Numbered from the stretch's first letter, positions 10,430 to 22,951 are shown. The stretch is 43,126 nucleotides of DNA from Conidiobolus incongruus B7586 (GCA_000697335.1 JNEM01013709.1:1-43126), one strand, 5' to 3'. Numbers and translations: made by a program. Notes: generated from the letters alone by a model not told the origin.

Positions 10430-12073
10430 ATGCGCCAGTTCATTTCTTACACCTTTTCATTAATTAATTTAATTTCTCTTGTTTCGGGAGCCGATAAAGT
10501 TGTTGTTGGTTACTGGACTGATTGGACTATTGATGAATATCCAACATCAGCTGTTGCTTGGGATTTACTGACCCATATCAACTATGCTTTTGCTCTTTTC
10601 ACTGATAAGGACTGGAAGCCTACTATTGAATCTCCTCAATCTTTGAAGGAGTTGGTTCAAAAATCCAAGCCTACCAATACTAAAATTTTGGTCTCCATTG
10701 GTGGTTGGACTGGATCCAAATATTTTTCACCAATGGTCGCTAATAAGACTACTAGAGCTACTTTTATTAAAAATACTATTGATTTCGTCAAAGAATATCA
10801 AATTGATGGTGTTGATTTCGATTGAGAATATCCTGGAAGAGATGGCAACGAAGGTAATATTAAATCTCCCCAAGACACTGAAAATTACCTCGTCTTCTTG
10901 AAGGAATTAAAGGCTGCTCTCCCCAGTAATATTCTCATCACTGCTGCTGTCCGTATTAAGCCTTTCGATGGTCCTAATGGTCCACTTAGCGATGTCTCTG
11001 CATTTGCTGAATATTTCGATTTCATCAATATTATGGCTTATGATATCAATGGTCCTTGGGAAACCCTCACCGGTCCAGTTGGTCCATTGGATTATGAACC
11101 TGGTAAAGGAGCTTCATATTCCGTTAAACAATCTACCAAAGACTGGAATAACGCTGGTATCCCCAAGGATAAATTGGTTGTTGGTGTCCCATTTTACGGT
11201 TATGCCCTCGGTGTTGATACTGATATGAGCGAAAGTGATAATCAATATGCCACTGTAACTAATCCTTCCCTTCCCAGTTACGCTTATAATGCTTTATTCA
11301 GCAACAATATTTTATCATCTCCTCTCGAAGCCAATACTAAGAATGGTTGGACACGTAAATTTGACAAAACTACTAAAACTCCTTGGTTATTTAACAAGGA
11401 CTCAAAGACTTTCATTGCCTATGATGACCCCCTCTCCTTGACTCATAAAACCGAGTATGTTAGATGCAATGGTTATCGTGGTGCTATGTTGTGGGCTTTA
11501 AATAATGATTATAACAATTTACTACTTAAATCTCTTCAAAATGTTCATAACACTGGCCCATGTAACGGAATCTCCGATCCTACCGACCCCCCTATTACTA
11601 CTACTCCTCCCACTTCTACCACTTCTTCTACTCTTCCCACATATCCTATCAAGTCTACCACTACCCTTGGTTCCGGATATCCCGTCAAGCCCACCACTAC
11701 CAGCGGATCTGGATATCCTGTGAAGACTACTACCGCCGCTAGTTCTGAATACCCCGTGAAGACCACCATTCCTTCTGATCCCGAATATCCTGTTAAATCC
11801 CCTAGTACTACTCCTGCTAATTCACAATACCCTGTTAAGACTACCGCTGTCGATGGCCAATATCCTGTCATTACTACCATCCCCCCCGCCACTCTTACTT
11901 ACCCCACAGCTAAGATTTCCTATATTCCTACTCCCACAACAGCTCCACCCAAGGCTACTTATCCCGTGAATCACATTGTTGCTGAACCCTCCGGCACTAT
12001 TGCCGTTTATCCAGTAACCACTGAAGTTGTTCAACCTTATCCTGTTAAGAAATGCAGAGTTAAGCATCAATAA
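10430..12073 (+). pseudogene. GH18 chitinase paralogue with one in-frame TGA in the catalytic motif
   Basis: This is a 547-position frame closely similar to the chitinase at 2733 over the whole catalytic domain, with the same signal peptide start (MRQF) and no intron. The frame is open throughout except for TGA at 10823-10825. That codon is position 132, the Trp of DGVDFDWE, immediately before the catalytic Glu133. Downstream the frame reads on perfectly as EYPGRDGNEGN through MAYD and the last strand WALNND, then a short tail (from about residue 390) with some ten Tyr-Pro-(Val) motifs, ending KKCRVKHQ. The tail lacks the 36-residue Thr repeats. One G-to-A change (TGG to TGA) explains the stop. 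As it stands the product would be a 131-residue stub without activity. Alternatives are a base-calling error, read-through, or a very recent null allele. TGG codes Trp at every other matching position, so a recoded TGA is unlikely. Confidence 0.85.
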
Positions 12074-12156
12074 TCTGACTAATATTCTTAACTCATCTTT
12101 TCACATCAATGAGTTTTGAGTAAATATTTTATTACATTAATTAATATCATTCATAT

Positions 12157-12162
12157 AATAAA
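12157..12162 (+). terminator. poly(A) signal of chitinase 2
   Basis: AATAAA lies 84 bases after the stop codon, within AATAAAACAT, the same decamer that follows chitinase 1. Confidence 0.45.
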
Positions 12163-14907
12163 ACATCTACAAATATACATATTTAAAATCCATTACTAAT
12201 GTAATAGTATTTTTTAGTATTTATCAAAATTTTCGATCATGTTCAATCGAATTTTAATTTAAAATTGTGGCTATGTTTATCCCGAAAACAAGGTTGAATT
12301 ATACAAGCGGCCAAGTGAATGATATTAGTTATGCTTTGAGAGTTTTTTAATTTAACCTCAAACCGCTTGAAATTTATATTAATTTTTTTTTTCAAATATT
12401 AAATATGATATGTACGTAATAATATGAAAATCTAAAGGTATAAAATGTGATATTCACATATATAGCTTGTTATATTCAAGACAAGTTTTCAAATTTGAAG
12501 TTTTATTTCTGTGTTTTTAAAATATCTGTTTTTAATCGAGTAATTCTTATCTATTGAATTGTATAACCTTGTATACATTTTAGCTCATTACATAAATTTT
12601 TCTTTAATAAATTAATCAGATAAATTCAAAATTTGATTTAATAATATTGAATAAAATTCATCAAGCTTCAAATTATTGAAGTTAAAAATTAATTTATATT
12701 TTGTTGTCTCTCAAATAATAATATTTCAAATATTTAGCTTAATGTTAACACCAGATTACAAAGTTTATAACGTTTCACTCTTACAGCTATAAAACTTAAA
12801 AATTGTGAATTCTTTCTTCAGATTATTGCTGGATAAATATTTGACTAAAATATTGGTTATAATGGTGTTAAATTCTCTGATTAATATATAAAATTTAAGA
12901 TTTTGACGTATTGGCAGTATGAGCAGTAATAGACCAGAATTCATACAATATATAAATGAGAATTATATAATATCAATATTTAAACATATCAAAACTTCAA
13001 AGTATTTCATTAATTAATAATTTAAAAAATAGCTTGAATTTGCTGAAATATTAGTGATAATTATAGTTCAAACTTTTAGGTTCAATTTGGCCTTGTTTGA
13101 AGACTATTGTTATATTTCATCCAAATGTCAAGTAAGAGTTTCAGTACTTTTTCTACTTACTATTGTGACAAAATATATAATTTAATAAAAATTTAAAAAG
13201 ATGAATTATTCTCTCGTACAATTTATATCCTGATAACTCCTTTTTTAACAATATTAAACTTATACCTTTAAAAAATATCATTGTTATCTCTATTATATAT
13301 CTTGTATTCGCATTTATTTGTTTCATCAATTTAATATGACGATGGAATTATGGTTAACATTTGTATGCAGTCCTAAGACATTATGTAATTTTTCGATATT
13401 AAATTGAAATTGTTGGAAAATACATTACAGCATCTATCAGATTTCACAATTTGAATATAAATGAATTTCAATTTTAAAAACGAATATTTGAAATTTTTCA
13501 GTTACATTAATTTTATCAAAATCATCTAAGATAAGTTTAATTATAATTCTAAAATGAAATATTTTAAATATATCCTACTTGCCCAAATTGAATATCAACA
13601 GAAATTAAAATTACGAAAGATACAAATTTCAATTTGATCAACATATCTTTAATAGATATTGAATGAGAAGTGATTGAGATTTTAGAGGATTTGATATTTT
13701 CAATATCAATTCAGGTATTAGTTAAATTTCATTTTGAAATAGAATCTAAGGTCTTAATATTAAAGTATATGAAATATGTGTGTTTGATAACGTCATATCG
13801 TAATATATTTTGATTTTGAAACATCAAATTAACAATTTTTAGACTATTTAATTAATCTGTCAAGCCAATCTTCATATACTATTAAATCTCTTTTTTTGTA
13901 AAGGCTATAGCCAATTATAATCATACCAGATATGTTTTGATAAATATATAAAAGGTAACAATATTTAACCTAGGACAATTTTTATAATAATATTCTTATT
14001 ATACAGATTAATATAATACTTTATCTTAATCTATATAATAAGAATACTTTATCGGCTTTCTATACCATCAATGATTTTTTGAGTTATTAGTGCTTATTCC
14101 ATAAATAAAAAACTTTTGCTCTTATTTCACGTTCCGGAAAACGAATCACATCCTATATCAAAAAATATCTAGTTGGAACTTAAATATATTGAATAATTTA
14201 TATGGTATTACTTGAAAGAATGAATAAGATATTCCTAATTAGGTTATTGACAAATTAATAAATTTATATTCATTCAGACAAAAAATATATAATAATACGC
14301 ATTATGTCAAATTATGATTTGAATTATGATGTTTACAATTATATAAGTCTAAATTGTATTACTTCATCCAATGGGCATTCTACATAAATATCAATAAAAG
14401 TTTGAATAAATGTTATAATTGATTTAACAAATATGAAAGGAATCCATTATTGTGTTAATTAAATAAATATATATCATTATTCTCAATTTTTATTAAATGA
14501 GTAATTAAATTTCATATTCATATAAATTACATAGAGTATAAAAATATCAAAATCTCCTCAAGCAAATAGTTGTTAAAGCTTTTATACATATATAATATGT
14601 ATGAAATTTCATTTCATATTTCATCTAATTTATTATTCGTTCAGAAGATTATATCATTTATTTTAACAATTGGATAATTTCAACTTAATATATTGTAATA
14701 GTTGATATAGAAAATAATATATATTGTTGATACATCTTAAATCTTGTTGAATATAGTTCTTGATGGTATTTAATATGTAATACCCTATCTAGATAAAATC
14801 AGTAAATTTGAATGAATATCAATTTTGATATCATTGTTTAAAAATATAGTAAATTTAATTTAAAATACTATAAGACTTTAATATATCCAAATATTCTAAT
14901 ATGATAA
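12163..14907. other. intergenic region, no gene seen
   Basis: AT-rich DNA between the second chitinase and the broken LRR gene. I see no open frame of note and no transposon ends. A 7-bp inverted repeat (CAAGCGG at 12304-12310 and CCGCTTG at 12363-12369) sits in a slightly GC-richer pocket about 230 bases after the chitinase stop. Confidence 0.5.
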
Positions 14908-16360
14908 TTAAGTTTTATATCCTTTAATAATGTAATCGAAATGTAAAAAATGCCAATTTTTAAACTTGTTCAAATTATTACAGTATTCTTTATTTGGATT
15001 TTTGTCCAAAATCAATTTAAAGCATATCAAATTTTGGAAAAGTTCCAAAGGTGACAAATCAATGAACTCTGGGCTAAACCCTTGCAATCCGAGATATTTT
15101 AAATGGCTTAAATTGGTCAACAAAAGGGGAGATTTTAGAAATTTCTCTAAGTTGCGAATGGTTAATCTCTTGATTCAGTTGATGGCCGTTGAGATTGTCT
15201 TTAGGTAATCAAAATTTTGACCTTTGTAATTTAAAATGAATATAGTCAAATTAGTACACGCTCTACAGAAATTGGAGAGTATAGGAGTGAACTGATCCTT
15301 AAAAGTTTCAATACGAAGAGCTTGGATTGATAATAAATTAGCAAACTGTAACTCTAGATCAATGGGATCTATGTCTCGACTTAATATACTCAATCTATGA
15401 TTATTATTTTAAATTTGAATATGATCAAATATTCGTTCATCAGATTCATCTAAATTTATATTATAAGATTTCAATTGAGGGTTCAAAAGCAGAAATTTTA
15501 GATTAATTTCAATAGGATTGACTTTGGATTGGTCATAGCAGAAATGTACCAATTTGGGGAGAGATTGAGGTGTGAGGTCCAAGGAGTATATATAAGTACC
15601 TCTTGAATCATACTTGAATGTTAATTCCAATTGCTACGAGAGTTATGGTCAAGATTTGACCACATTCTACCCATTCCAAGCACTTCAAGTCTGGTGGGAA
15701 TTCGATTTCATCACTTGCTAAAGCTTGAGTAGAATGTTGAATTTCAATAACTTTGGTCAAAACTAAGGATTCTAAAAACTTTAGTGACTTAAAATTGATG
15801 ATTAGAGGAATTAATAAATCTAATAGGAGCTCCACACGTGATATGTATAAGCGATTTAATTCAATCAATATATTAGTTGCTTCTGATATATGGCGATAAT
15901 TTGCTTCTCGAAAAATGTTCAATGTAGTGGTTTGCGATTTAACTATTTCCAAATCTTCTTTAAGTTGAATGAGGTTATTTTTTGAATCTGACCAGGGAAT
16001 GTTGTTCAAACTCAATTTAGTTGTAACATCGGATATGGTTCTCAAATTTTCGCATTCTTTTGAATTTTCTTCCTTGGTATCAGCTGTATCGAATAAAGTT
16101 TCTTTACCTGCCATATTATCACCTCCACTACCATTATCTCGGCTAAGTTCATCTTTTTTGATTTGATGATATTTTTTCAAATATATAGTTTTAAGAGTTT
16201 CAGATTTCTACTTGTTACGAAGGATTTTAGACGTACTAGTCAATTTTAAAATCTCAATATGTCTGAGATAGGAGCGAAGTTCTTTCATATTTAGCACTAA
16301 TTGCCATTCTTGTGTTGTGGAGTGAATTTCAGAAGTTGATGAATGATTTTGGAATGCCAT
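14908..16360 (-). pseudogene. broken F-box/LRR gene, paralogue of 33959-35310
   Basis: Minus-strand relic of a protein of about 480 residues, starting at ATG 16360-16358 (MAFQNHSSTSEIH). The N-terminus ends in TSKILRNK then a TAG where the intact paralogue has SKFIRNKLKSR. A long open stretch follows (KSETLKTIYLKKYHQ to about 15630), then one frame change near 15630-15650. Two more stops follow, a TAA at about 15409 and a TGA at about 15175, all within one frame to 14908. Landmarks match the intact gene in order: PQSLPKLVHFCY with PQHFPSLEHLSY, LLLNPQLKSY with LVLNPHIKSI, GFSPEFIDLSPLELFQNL with DFCPNNIDLTKFEHLKNL, and FKNW near the C-terminus with FVNW. F-box/LRR proteins recruit substrates to SCF ubiquitin ligases. 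Few breaks over full length suggest recent loss. Confidence 0.75.
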
Positions 16361-16626
16361 TTGATTAACTATACTGATTTTAATGCTATTATTTATTAAT
16401 TTTATATATCTTTAAAATACAGAGCTTTGGAGTTGTGATTACAAATCACAATAAATATTCAAAAGAGTTCTGTGATTATCTATTTTTGCATAATTTATAC
16501 CAATATATTAAAATTATCAACAAATTTGAAGAGTAAATACAATCTAAGTACTACACTTCTTGATGTAGTTATTCAAGATGGTCTCATTTTTATTTAATGT
16601 ATTGAACAAAATGATTTGGGAATTTA

Positions 16627-16742
16627 TTAATTCAAAAAGAAAGATATGGCAAATTTTTTAATTTTTAATTTTTCAAACATATTGCTAGCTTTGAAAAATT
16701 AATTATATATGAAATTAATAGGAGAATTAATATTTTGATATT

Positions 16743-16745
<3 letters not shown>
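16627..16745 (+). mobile_element. mariner left-end fragment
   Basis: The segment around ATATGGCAAATTTTTTAATT, followed by TTTCAAACATATT and GAAAAATTAATTATATAT, matches the outer end and 5' leader of the mariner family seen complete at 26866-28184 (minus strand there). Only about 120 bases remain. A run of AT repeats (about 16749-16775) separates it from the next mariner. Confidence 0.55.

Positions 16746-16748
<3 letters not shown>

Positions 16749-16775
<27 letters not shown>
16749..16775. repeat. AT dinucleotide microsatellite
   Basis: About 13 AT units between two mariner ends. Confidence 0.7.
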
Positions 16776-16778
<3 letters not shown>

Positions 16779-17127
16779 CATAATTATTTTTGTATTAGTA
16801 TAGAAATTAAGTAATGTCATAAATTTAAAATCAAAATTAAATATATAAATTAATATAAAATATAAAAAATTTATTAAATAGTATAAAATTAATAGCTTCT
16901 TTTATTATTAATAACTCTTTTCTATATTTTTAATAAGCTTCTAATTCTTAAAAAACAATTTTTTTTATTAAAAACTGAAATTTAATATTTTACAAACTAA
17001 TTTAATTTATTTGCAGGAATTTTTTTTCTTATAAGCTAATTTTTTAATTATTTAAAACAATTATAATCATATAAGTTATAATCAAGTAAATATATTAGAT
17101 ATAATAACTCTCTCTAGTTTTTATATA

Positions 17128-20100
17128 CACTAGTTTATAAAAGTAAGTTATAAAATTAAAATTATAAATATTTCTATTAATATCTTAATTAACTCTAATT
17201 TAAATAAACTTATATTAAAATATATAATTAATATATATTTTTTATTTATAATATCATATATAAAGTTAAATTTAATTAATTATTAATTGATATTTTAAAA
17301 CTAAAAGTATATTTAAATTGAGTTATAAATTTGTAGATTTTAGTATTAATAGAAAAATTAATATTTAATATATTTATCTTTTGTGTTTTTAATTTTTTTA
17401 AGTTTATAAGGTATAAAGTCAATTAACTTTTTATATTAAGTAAAACTAATATTATTTTAAGCTTTTTAAATATACTCTTAAAGTTAATTTAAATTTTTTG
17501 TTAGGGGGAGAATTTTAATTAGTTTTTTTAGTTAATTCTAAAGATACTTAATTAAGTTAAAATTAAAAAATTAAGAAGGTTATTTTATAATAGTTATTTT
17601 ATTATTTTCAAGCTATTTATTAATAAAATTTATAATATAATAAAAGGTATTATCTTATTAAAAAATAATGTTTGATTTATTTAACTTATATTATTTAATA
17701 ATTTTTTTTAATTTATTATTTAAAATATTTTAATATATTTTAATATTAATTCCCTTATTAATTTTATAAAGATATTTTACATATAACTTATCATTTTATT
17801 TTTAAGCTATAATAATATAATAGTCATAAAGTAATTCTTTATCTTTTTTAAAATATCTAGCTTTTTTATTAAATCTATTGAAATATATCTTTGTTTCATT
17901 AAATTAAATAACTTTATTTTAGTTAATTTTGTTTTAAGTTTAGTATTAACATTTAAACTCTTATTTAACTTTATAGTAAGGTTTTTTTAATTAAGGGTGT
18001 TTTTTATTAATATATAAATAGTATCTATTCTAATATAAAATATATATAATAGTATTAATACTAATTAATATTCTTATATAATCTTATAATTTTTATTGTA
18101 TGTTTATAATAATTTATATTTACTTATATTAATTAATCCATAAATACACTTTTTATTATATTTATTTATAATTTTAATATACTTAAGTTTTAATTTAAAT
18201 ATTTCTTTAATATTATTTTTAATAATTTTAACTATAATAAATCAACTAATATTAATAATTTTAATAATTTTATAAGTTGATTATTTTTATTATAAAGTTA
18301 ATTAATATATAAGTAAACTTTTTTAAAGAGAGATTTAAAAAATTATAATATTAATTTTAAAATATTAGCTTAATAATTTTATAATATATATAATATACTA
18401 ACCTATAAAAGTAAGTTATAAAATTAAAAATATATATTTTAATTAATAACTAAAACAATTGTATATATTTGATTATTAAAACTATAATATATAATTAAGA
18501 TATATTATTTAATAATAAATAAATATATTTAGATATATTTAATAAACTATTAGCAAAAATATTAACCTTTAATATTTAACTAAAATAAGTTATAAATTTA
18601 TAGGTTTTTGAAATAAAAGAATATATTTAATAATATATAACTATATCTTTTTTCTTTCTTTATTATTATTTTATATAATATTTTACAAATATATTAAATA
18701 TTTTTTATTAGTACTATTATATTTAAATCCCTCTTTAAAAAAATTTATTTATATATTAATCAACTTTATAAAAAAAATAAATCAACTTATAATATTGTTA
18801 AAATTATTAATATTAGCTAGTTCATTATAATTAAAGTTATTAAAAATAATAATAAAAATATATTTAAACTTAAACTTAAATATGTTAAAATTATAAATAA
18901 ACATGATAAAAAATATATCTATAGATTAGTTAATAGAAGTAAATATAATATTATTATAAAAATATAATAGGAATTATAAGACTATATAAGAATATTAATT
19001 AACATTAATATTATTATATATATTTTATATTAGCATAGATATCACTTGTATTTCAAGAAAAAACACCTTTAACTAAAGAAATCCTACTATAAAGTTAGAT
19101 AAGAATTTAAATATTACTATTAATATTAAATTAAAACTAATTAGAATAAGGTTATTTAATTTAATAAAACAAAAATATATCTTAATAAATTTAATAAAAA
19201 AGCTAAATAATTTAAAAAAAAGTTAGAATTTTTTTATGACCATTATATTAATTCTACCTAAAAGTATAATGATAATTTAATTATTGTTTAGGGATATATA
19301 TTTTCTTTAAAAATAAAATATCTTTGTAAAATTAATAGGGGAATTAATATTGAGATGTAATAAAGTATTCTAAACAATAAATTGAAAAGAACTATTGAAT
19401 AATATAAGTTAAATAAATTTAATATTATTTTCTAATATAATAATATTTTTTGTTATATTATAACTTTTATTATTAAATAATAATAATAATAAAATAATAG
19501 TTATAAAATAGCTTTTTTAATATTTTAACTCTAACTTAATAAAATATCTTTAGGATTAGTTAAAAAAAGCTATTAAAGCTTTTTTCTTAATAAAAGATTT
19601 AGATTAGCTTTAGGAATATATTTAAGAAGCATAAAACAAGATTAATCTCTTTTAGTATAAGAAGTTAATTGATTCTATACCCTATAAACTTAAAAAAGTT
19701 AGAAAAGTTAAAGGTAGATATAATAAGTTTTAATTTTTTTATCACCAAAAACCTACAAATTTATATCTTATCTTAAGTAAAATTTAAGGGTTTATATTAT
19801 AACTAATTAATAGCTAAATATTATTATTTAATGATATATATTATTAATAAATATAATAGATTTTAATTACTTAAGTTTATTTTATTAAATATTAATTAAG
19901 TTATTAGTAAAAATATAAGTGTTTTTGATTTTATAACTTATTTGTATAAGTTATTATATAATAAAAGAAAAAAGATATATATAAATTTTATTATGTTTAT
20001 TCTTTTAACTTATAAATCTATAAATTTATAACTCACTTTAGTTAAATTTTAAGCTTTAATATATTAACCAATAATTAATAAAATATAATTAAATATAGTT

Positions 20101-20224
20101 AGTTATAATTAATTAATAAAAGTAAATTATATATTTTAATTTAATTTTTTTAATAAGAATTATTTAAGATATAAGTAAATATATAAGTAATTTTAATTTT
20201 ATCACTTATTTTTATAGGTTAGTA
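17128..20224 (-). mobile_element. Tc1-like element (subfamily 2), split by another Tc1-like copy
   Basis: Begins CACTAGTTTATAAAAGTAAG and ends in the inverse, ...TTTTATAGGTTAGTA, flanked by TA. The inner repeats (GAGTTATAAATTTGTAGATTTTAG near 17322 and CTATAAATTTATAACTCAC near 20018) give the two-repeat-per-end layout of IR/DR Tc1 elements. The transposase lies on the minus strand and is heavily AT-converted and unreadable. The element resumes at about 19958 after an inserted plus-strand copy. Without that insert it is about 1.54 kb, matching the copies at 23337 and 37859. Confidence 0.8.
18396..19957 (+). mobile_element. Tc1-like element (subfamily 1), hypermutated, nested
   Basis: Aligns base for base along its length with the copy at 20705-22272, about 1.56 kb in both. 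Nearly all differences visible are C-to-T or G-to-A, for example AAATATGTTAAAATTATAAA here against AAGTGTGCTAGGATCATAGA there. It sits inside the minus-strand Tc1-like element, giving a third level of nesting. The transposase frame is destroyed. Confidence 0.8.
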
Positions 20225-20704
20225 TATATATAAAATCTTTTATAACTTTATTTATTTTATAGTTATTATGCAAAATAATAAGTATCTTTAATTTTTATTA
20301 AGAACATTACTTAAAAATAATTTAATTTAAAAAATTAACATATAATTTATTATTCATCAAATTTCCTTGAAATATTAAATAAGAAAACTATATATCATTA
20401 TAATTTATTATAATAATTAACATTTGCTTATATTTAGAGTATTTATTTATTAAAATTTATAAAGGGGATTAATTTAACTTAACACCTTATTTCATTTTTA
20501 AGTAAAAAATTATATAAAAGAATTTAAGATTCATAAATTATAATAATATATTGTAAAAACTTTTGTTCTTAATTATACTATAATAAGTTTAGTTAGCTAT
20601 AACTATTTTAATTTTTTTTAAGCTTTTATTATATTATAAGATATTTTTTTTTATATTTTTATAAATTAATAAATTTAAACTTAAGTATATATAATATACT
20701 TATA

Positions 20705-22272
20705 TACTAACCCACAAAAGTGAGTTATAAAATCAAAAATATATATATTTTAATTAATAACTAAAACAATTGTATATATTAGATTACTTAAAACTATAAT
20801 ATATAATTAAGGTATATTATTTAATAATAGATAAATATATTTAGATATATTTAATAAACTATTAGCAAAAATATTAACCCTTAATATTTAACCAAGGTGA
20901 GTTATAAATTTGCAGGTTTTTGAGATAAGGGGATATATTTAACAATATATAACCATATCTTTTTTCTCTCTTTGCTATTATTTTATATAATATTTTATAG
21001 ATATACTAAATTCTTTTTATTAGTATCATTATGCCTAAATCCCTCTCTAAAAAAATCCACTTATGCATTAATCAACTTTATAAAGAAGGTAAATCAACTC
21101 ATAATATTGCTAGAATTACTAGTGTTAGCTAGTTTACTATAGCTAAAGCTGTTAAGAATAGCAATAAAGAAACATTTAAACTTAAACTTAAGTGTGCTAG
21201 GATCATAGATAAACATGATGAGAAGTATATCTGTAGGTTGGTTAATACAGGCAAGTGTGGTACTGCTGTAGAAATACAGCAGGAACTATAAGACTATACA
21301 GGAATATTAGTTAGCACTGATACTATTATATGTGTTTTACATTAGCATGGATACCACTCACACCTCAAGAAAAAACACCCCCAACTAAAGAAATCCCATT
21401 GTAAAGTTAGGTGGGAGTTTAAATGTCACCACTAATGTTGAACCAAAACTAATTGGAGTAAGGTTATTTAGTCTGATGAAACAAAAATATACCTTAGTGG
21501 ATTTGATAGAAAAGCTAGATACTTTAGAAAAGATACAGAATTACTTTGTGACCATCATGTTAATTTTACCCAAAAGTATAGTGGTGGGTCAATTATTGTT
21601 TGGGGATGTATGTTGTCTTTAGGTGTAGGGTATCTTTATAAAGTTAATAGGGGAATTAATGCTGAGATGTACCAAAGTATTCTAAACAATAAATTGAAAA
21701 AAACCATTGAATAATATAGGTTAAACAAATCTGATGTTATTTTCCAGCAAGATAATACCTTTTGTTATACTACAGCTTCTACTACCAAATGGCTTAAAAA
21801 TAACAAGATAACAGTTATGAAGTAGCCTCTTCAATTTCCTAACTTTAATCTAATTGAACACCTTTGGGATCAGTTAAAAAAAGCTATTAAAGTTTTCCCC
21901 CAGCAAAAAATTTAGATCAACTTTAAAAATATATTCAAGAAGCATGGAACAAGATTAACCTTTCCTAGTGTAAGAAGTTAGTTGATTCTATACCCCACAA
22001 ACTTAAAGAAGTTAGAAAAGCTAAAGGTGGATACACTAGGTTTTAATTTTTTTTTATCACCAAAAACCTGCAAATTTATGACTCACCTTAGGTAAAATTT
22101 AAAGGTTTATATTTTAGCCAATTAATAGCTAAATATCATCATTTAATGATATATATAACTAATAAATATAATAGATTTTAATTATTTTAAGTTTATTTCA
22201 TTAAATATTAATCAAGCTATTAATAAAAATATAGGTGTTTTTGATTTTATGACTCACTTTTGTGGGTCAGTG
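20705..22272 (+). mobile_element. Tc1-like element (subfamily 1), best preserved copy
   Basis: Ends are TACTAACCCACAAAAGTGAG and its inverse ...CTTTTGTGGGTCAGTG, flanked by TA. Each end carries an outer and an inner direct repeat sharing GTGAGTTATAAA or its inverse: 20705-20739 and 20891-20930 on the left, 22061-22092 and 22236-22272 on the right. This is the IR/DR arrangement of Tc1 elements such as Sleeping Beauty, with terminal repeats of about 210-225 bp. It interrupts the mariner at 16795-23004. It keeps far more C and G than the mariner around it, so it arrived later. Confidence 0.85.
21031..22046 (+). pseudogene. Tc1-family DD34E transposase, inactive
   Basis: Starts MPKSLSKKIHLCINQLYKEG and ends KAKGGYTRF, about 338 codons, the usual Tc1 transposase length. 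The N-terminal helix-turn-helix region is followed by the DDE core. The first Asp is in SDETK (near 21475), the second in IFQQDN (near 21750), and the Glu in LIEHLWDQLKK (near 21855). There are 34 positions between the second Asp and the Glu, the Tc1 spacing. The frame has at least seven stops at former Trp or Gln codons and one frame change near 21905, so it cannot encode an active enzyme. Confidence 0.8.
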
Positions 22273-22717
22273 TATAATTAATATTGAATTATTTTAATAA
22301 TTTTTTAGTTAAAATAAAGAGGTATTTTTTAATATATTTTTTTACTCTATTAATAACTAAAAAAAATAATAAAAATTAATCTTTTAAATTTTAAAAAATT
22401 TTAAATAGTGTCCTTTCTAGTTTTAAAATCACAAATTCAGCAATATATGTTAATTTTAGATAAAACACCATCTTCATAAGTTATTTGCAATTTTAGATGA
22501 TTTTAAAGGATTTATAGTTATATTTTAAAGATATAGAAATATAAGCTTTTTGATAATCACTATTTAGTATAAGTATAATTAAATTTAAATATAAATTTTA
22601 AAATCAAAATATTTTAATAAAAAAATAATTAAAATTAAAAATATATATAATTTGAAAATTTTTATTTTCCTATATATTATATATATATAAATCATTTTTT
22701 AAAATATATAATATATC

Positions 22718-22951
22718 TGTTGGGTTTTCTTTCTTATGTGTGATCAGAAATTATAATTAAAATGGTAAAAGAAAAAGGGAAGTCTATCCTTTATTCTATG
22801 CTTAATTTGATAAAAAAGACCATCTTCCTCCCCTGTTTTTTTATCAATAAAGGTGAAATCAAATAATGACAGATAACTTAGTGATTGTGGGATCAGTTGA
22901 GATTGTTTGATTTGATGATAATAATGTAAGTGGTTGGTAATATTGCCAATA
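22718..22951. mobile_element. solo LTR, Ty1/copia-like, old fossil
   Basis: A 234-bp insertion absent from the matching place in the mariner copy at 26866-28184. It starts TGTTGGG and ends CCAATA, close to the TGTTGG...CCAACA ends typical of copia-type LTRs. It is flanked by a perfect 5-bp direct duplication, ATATC, at 22713-22717 and 22952-22956. No internal retrotransposon sequence remains, so it is a solo LTR. It is less AT-converted than the mariner around it, so it is younger than that element. Confidence 0.7.

Noticed and set aside
10823-10825. TGA read as tryptophan through a changed genetic code
   Set aside because: The paralogue uses TGG for every tryptophan seen, the matching tryptophans elsewhere in this gene are also TGG, and the two other plausible genes end at TGA. 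One isolated TGA is better explained by mutation.
10823-10825. TGA as selenocysteine
   Set aside because: The position is tryptophan in the paralogue and in the family, and I see no reason for a selenocysteine there nor a clear SECIS-like hairpin after the gene.
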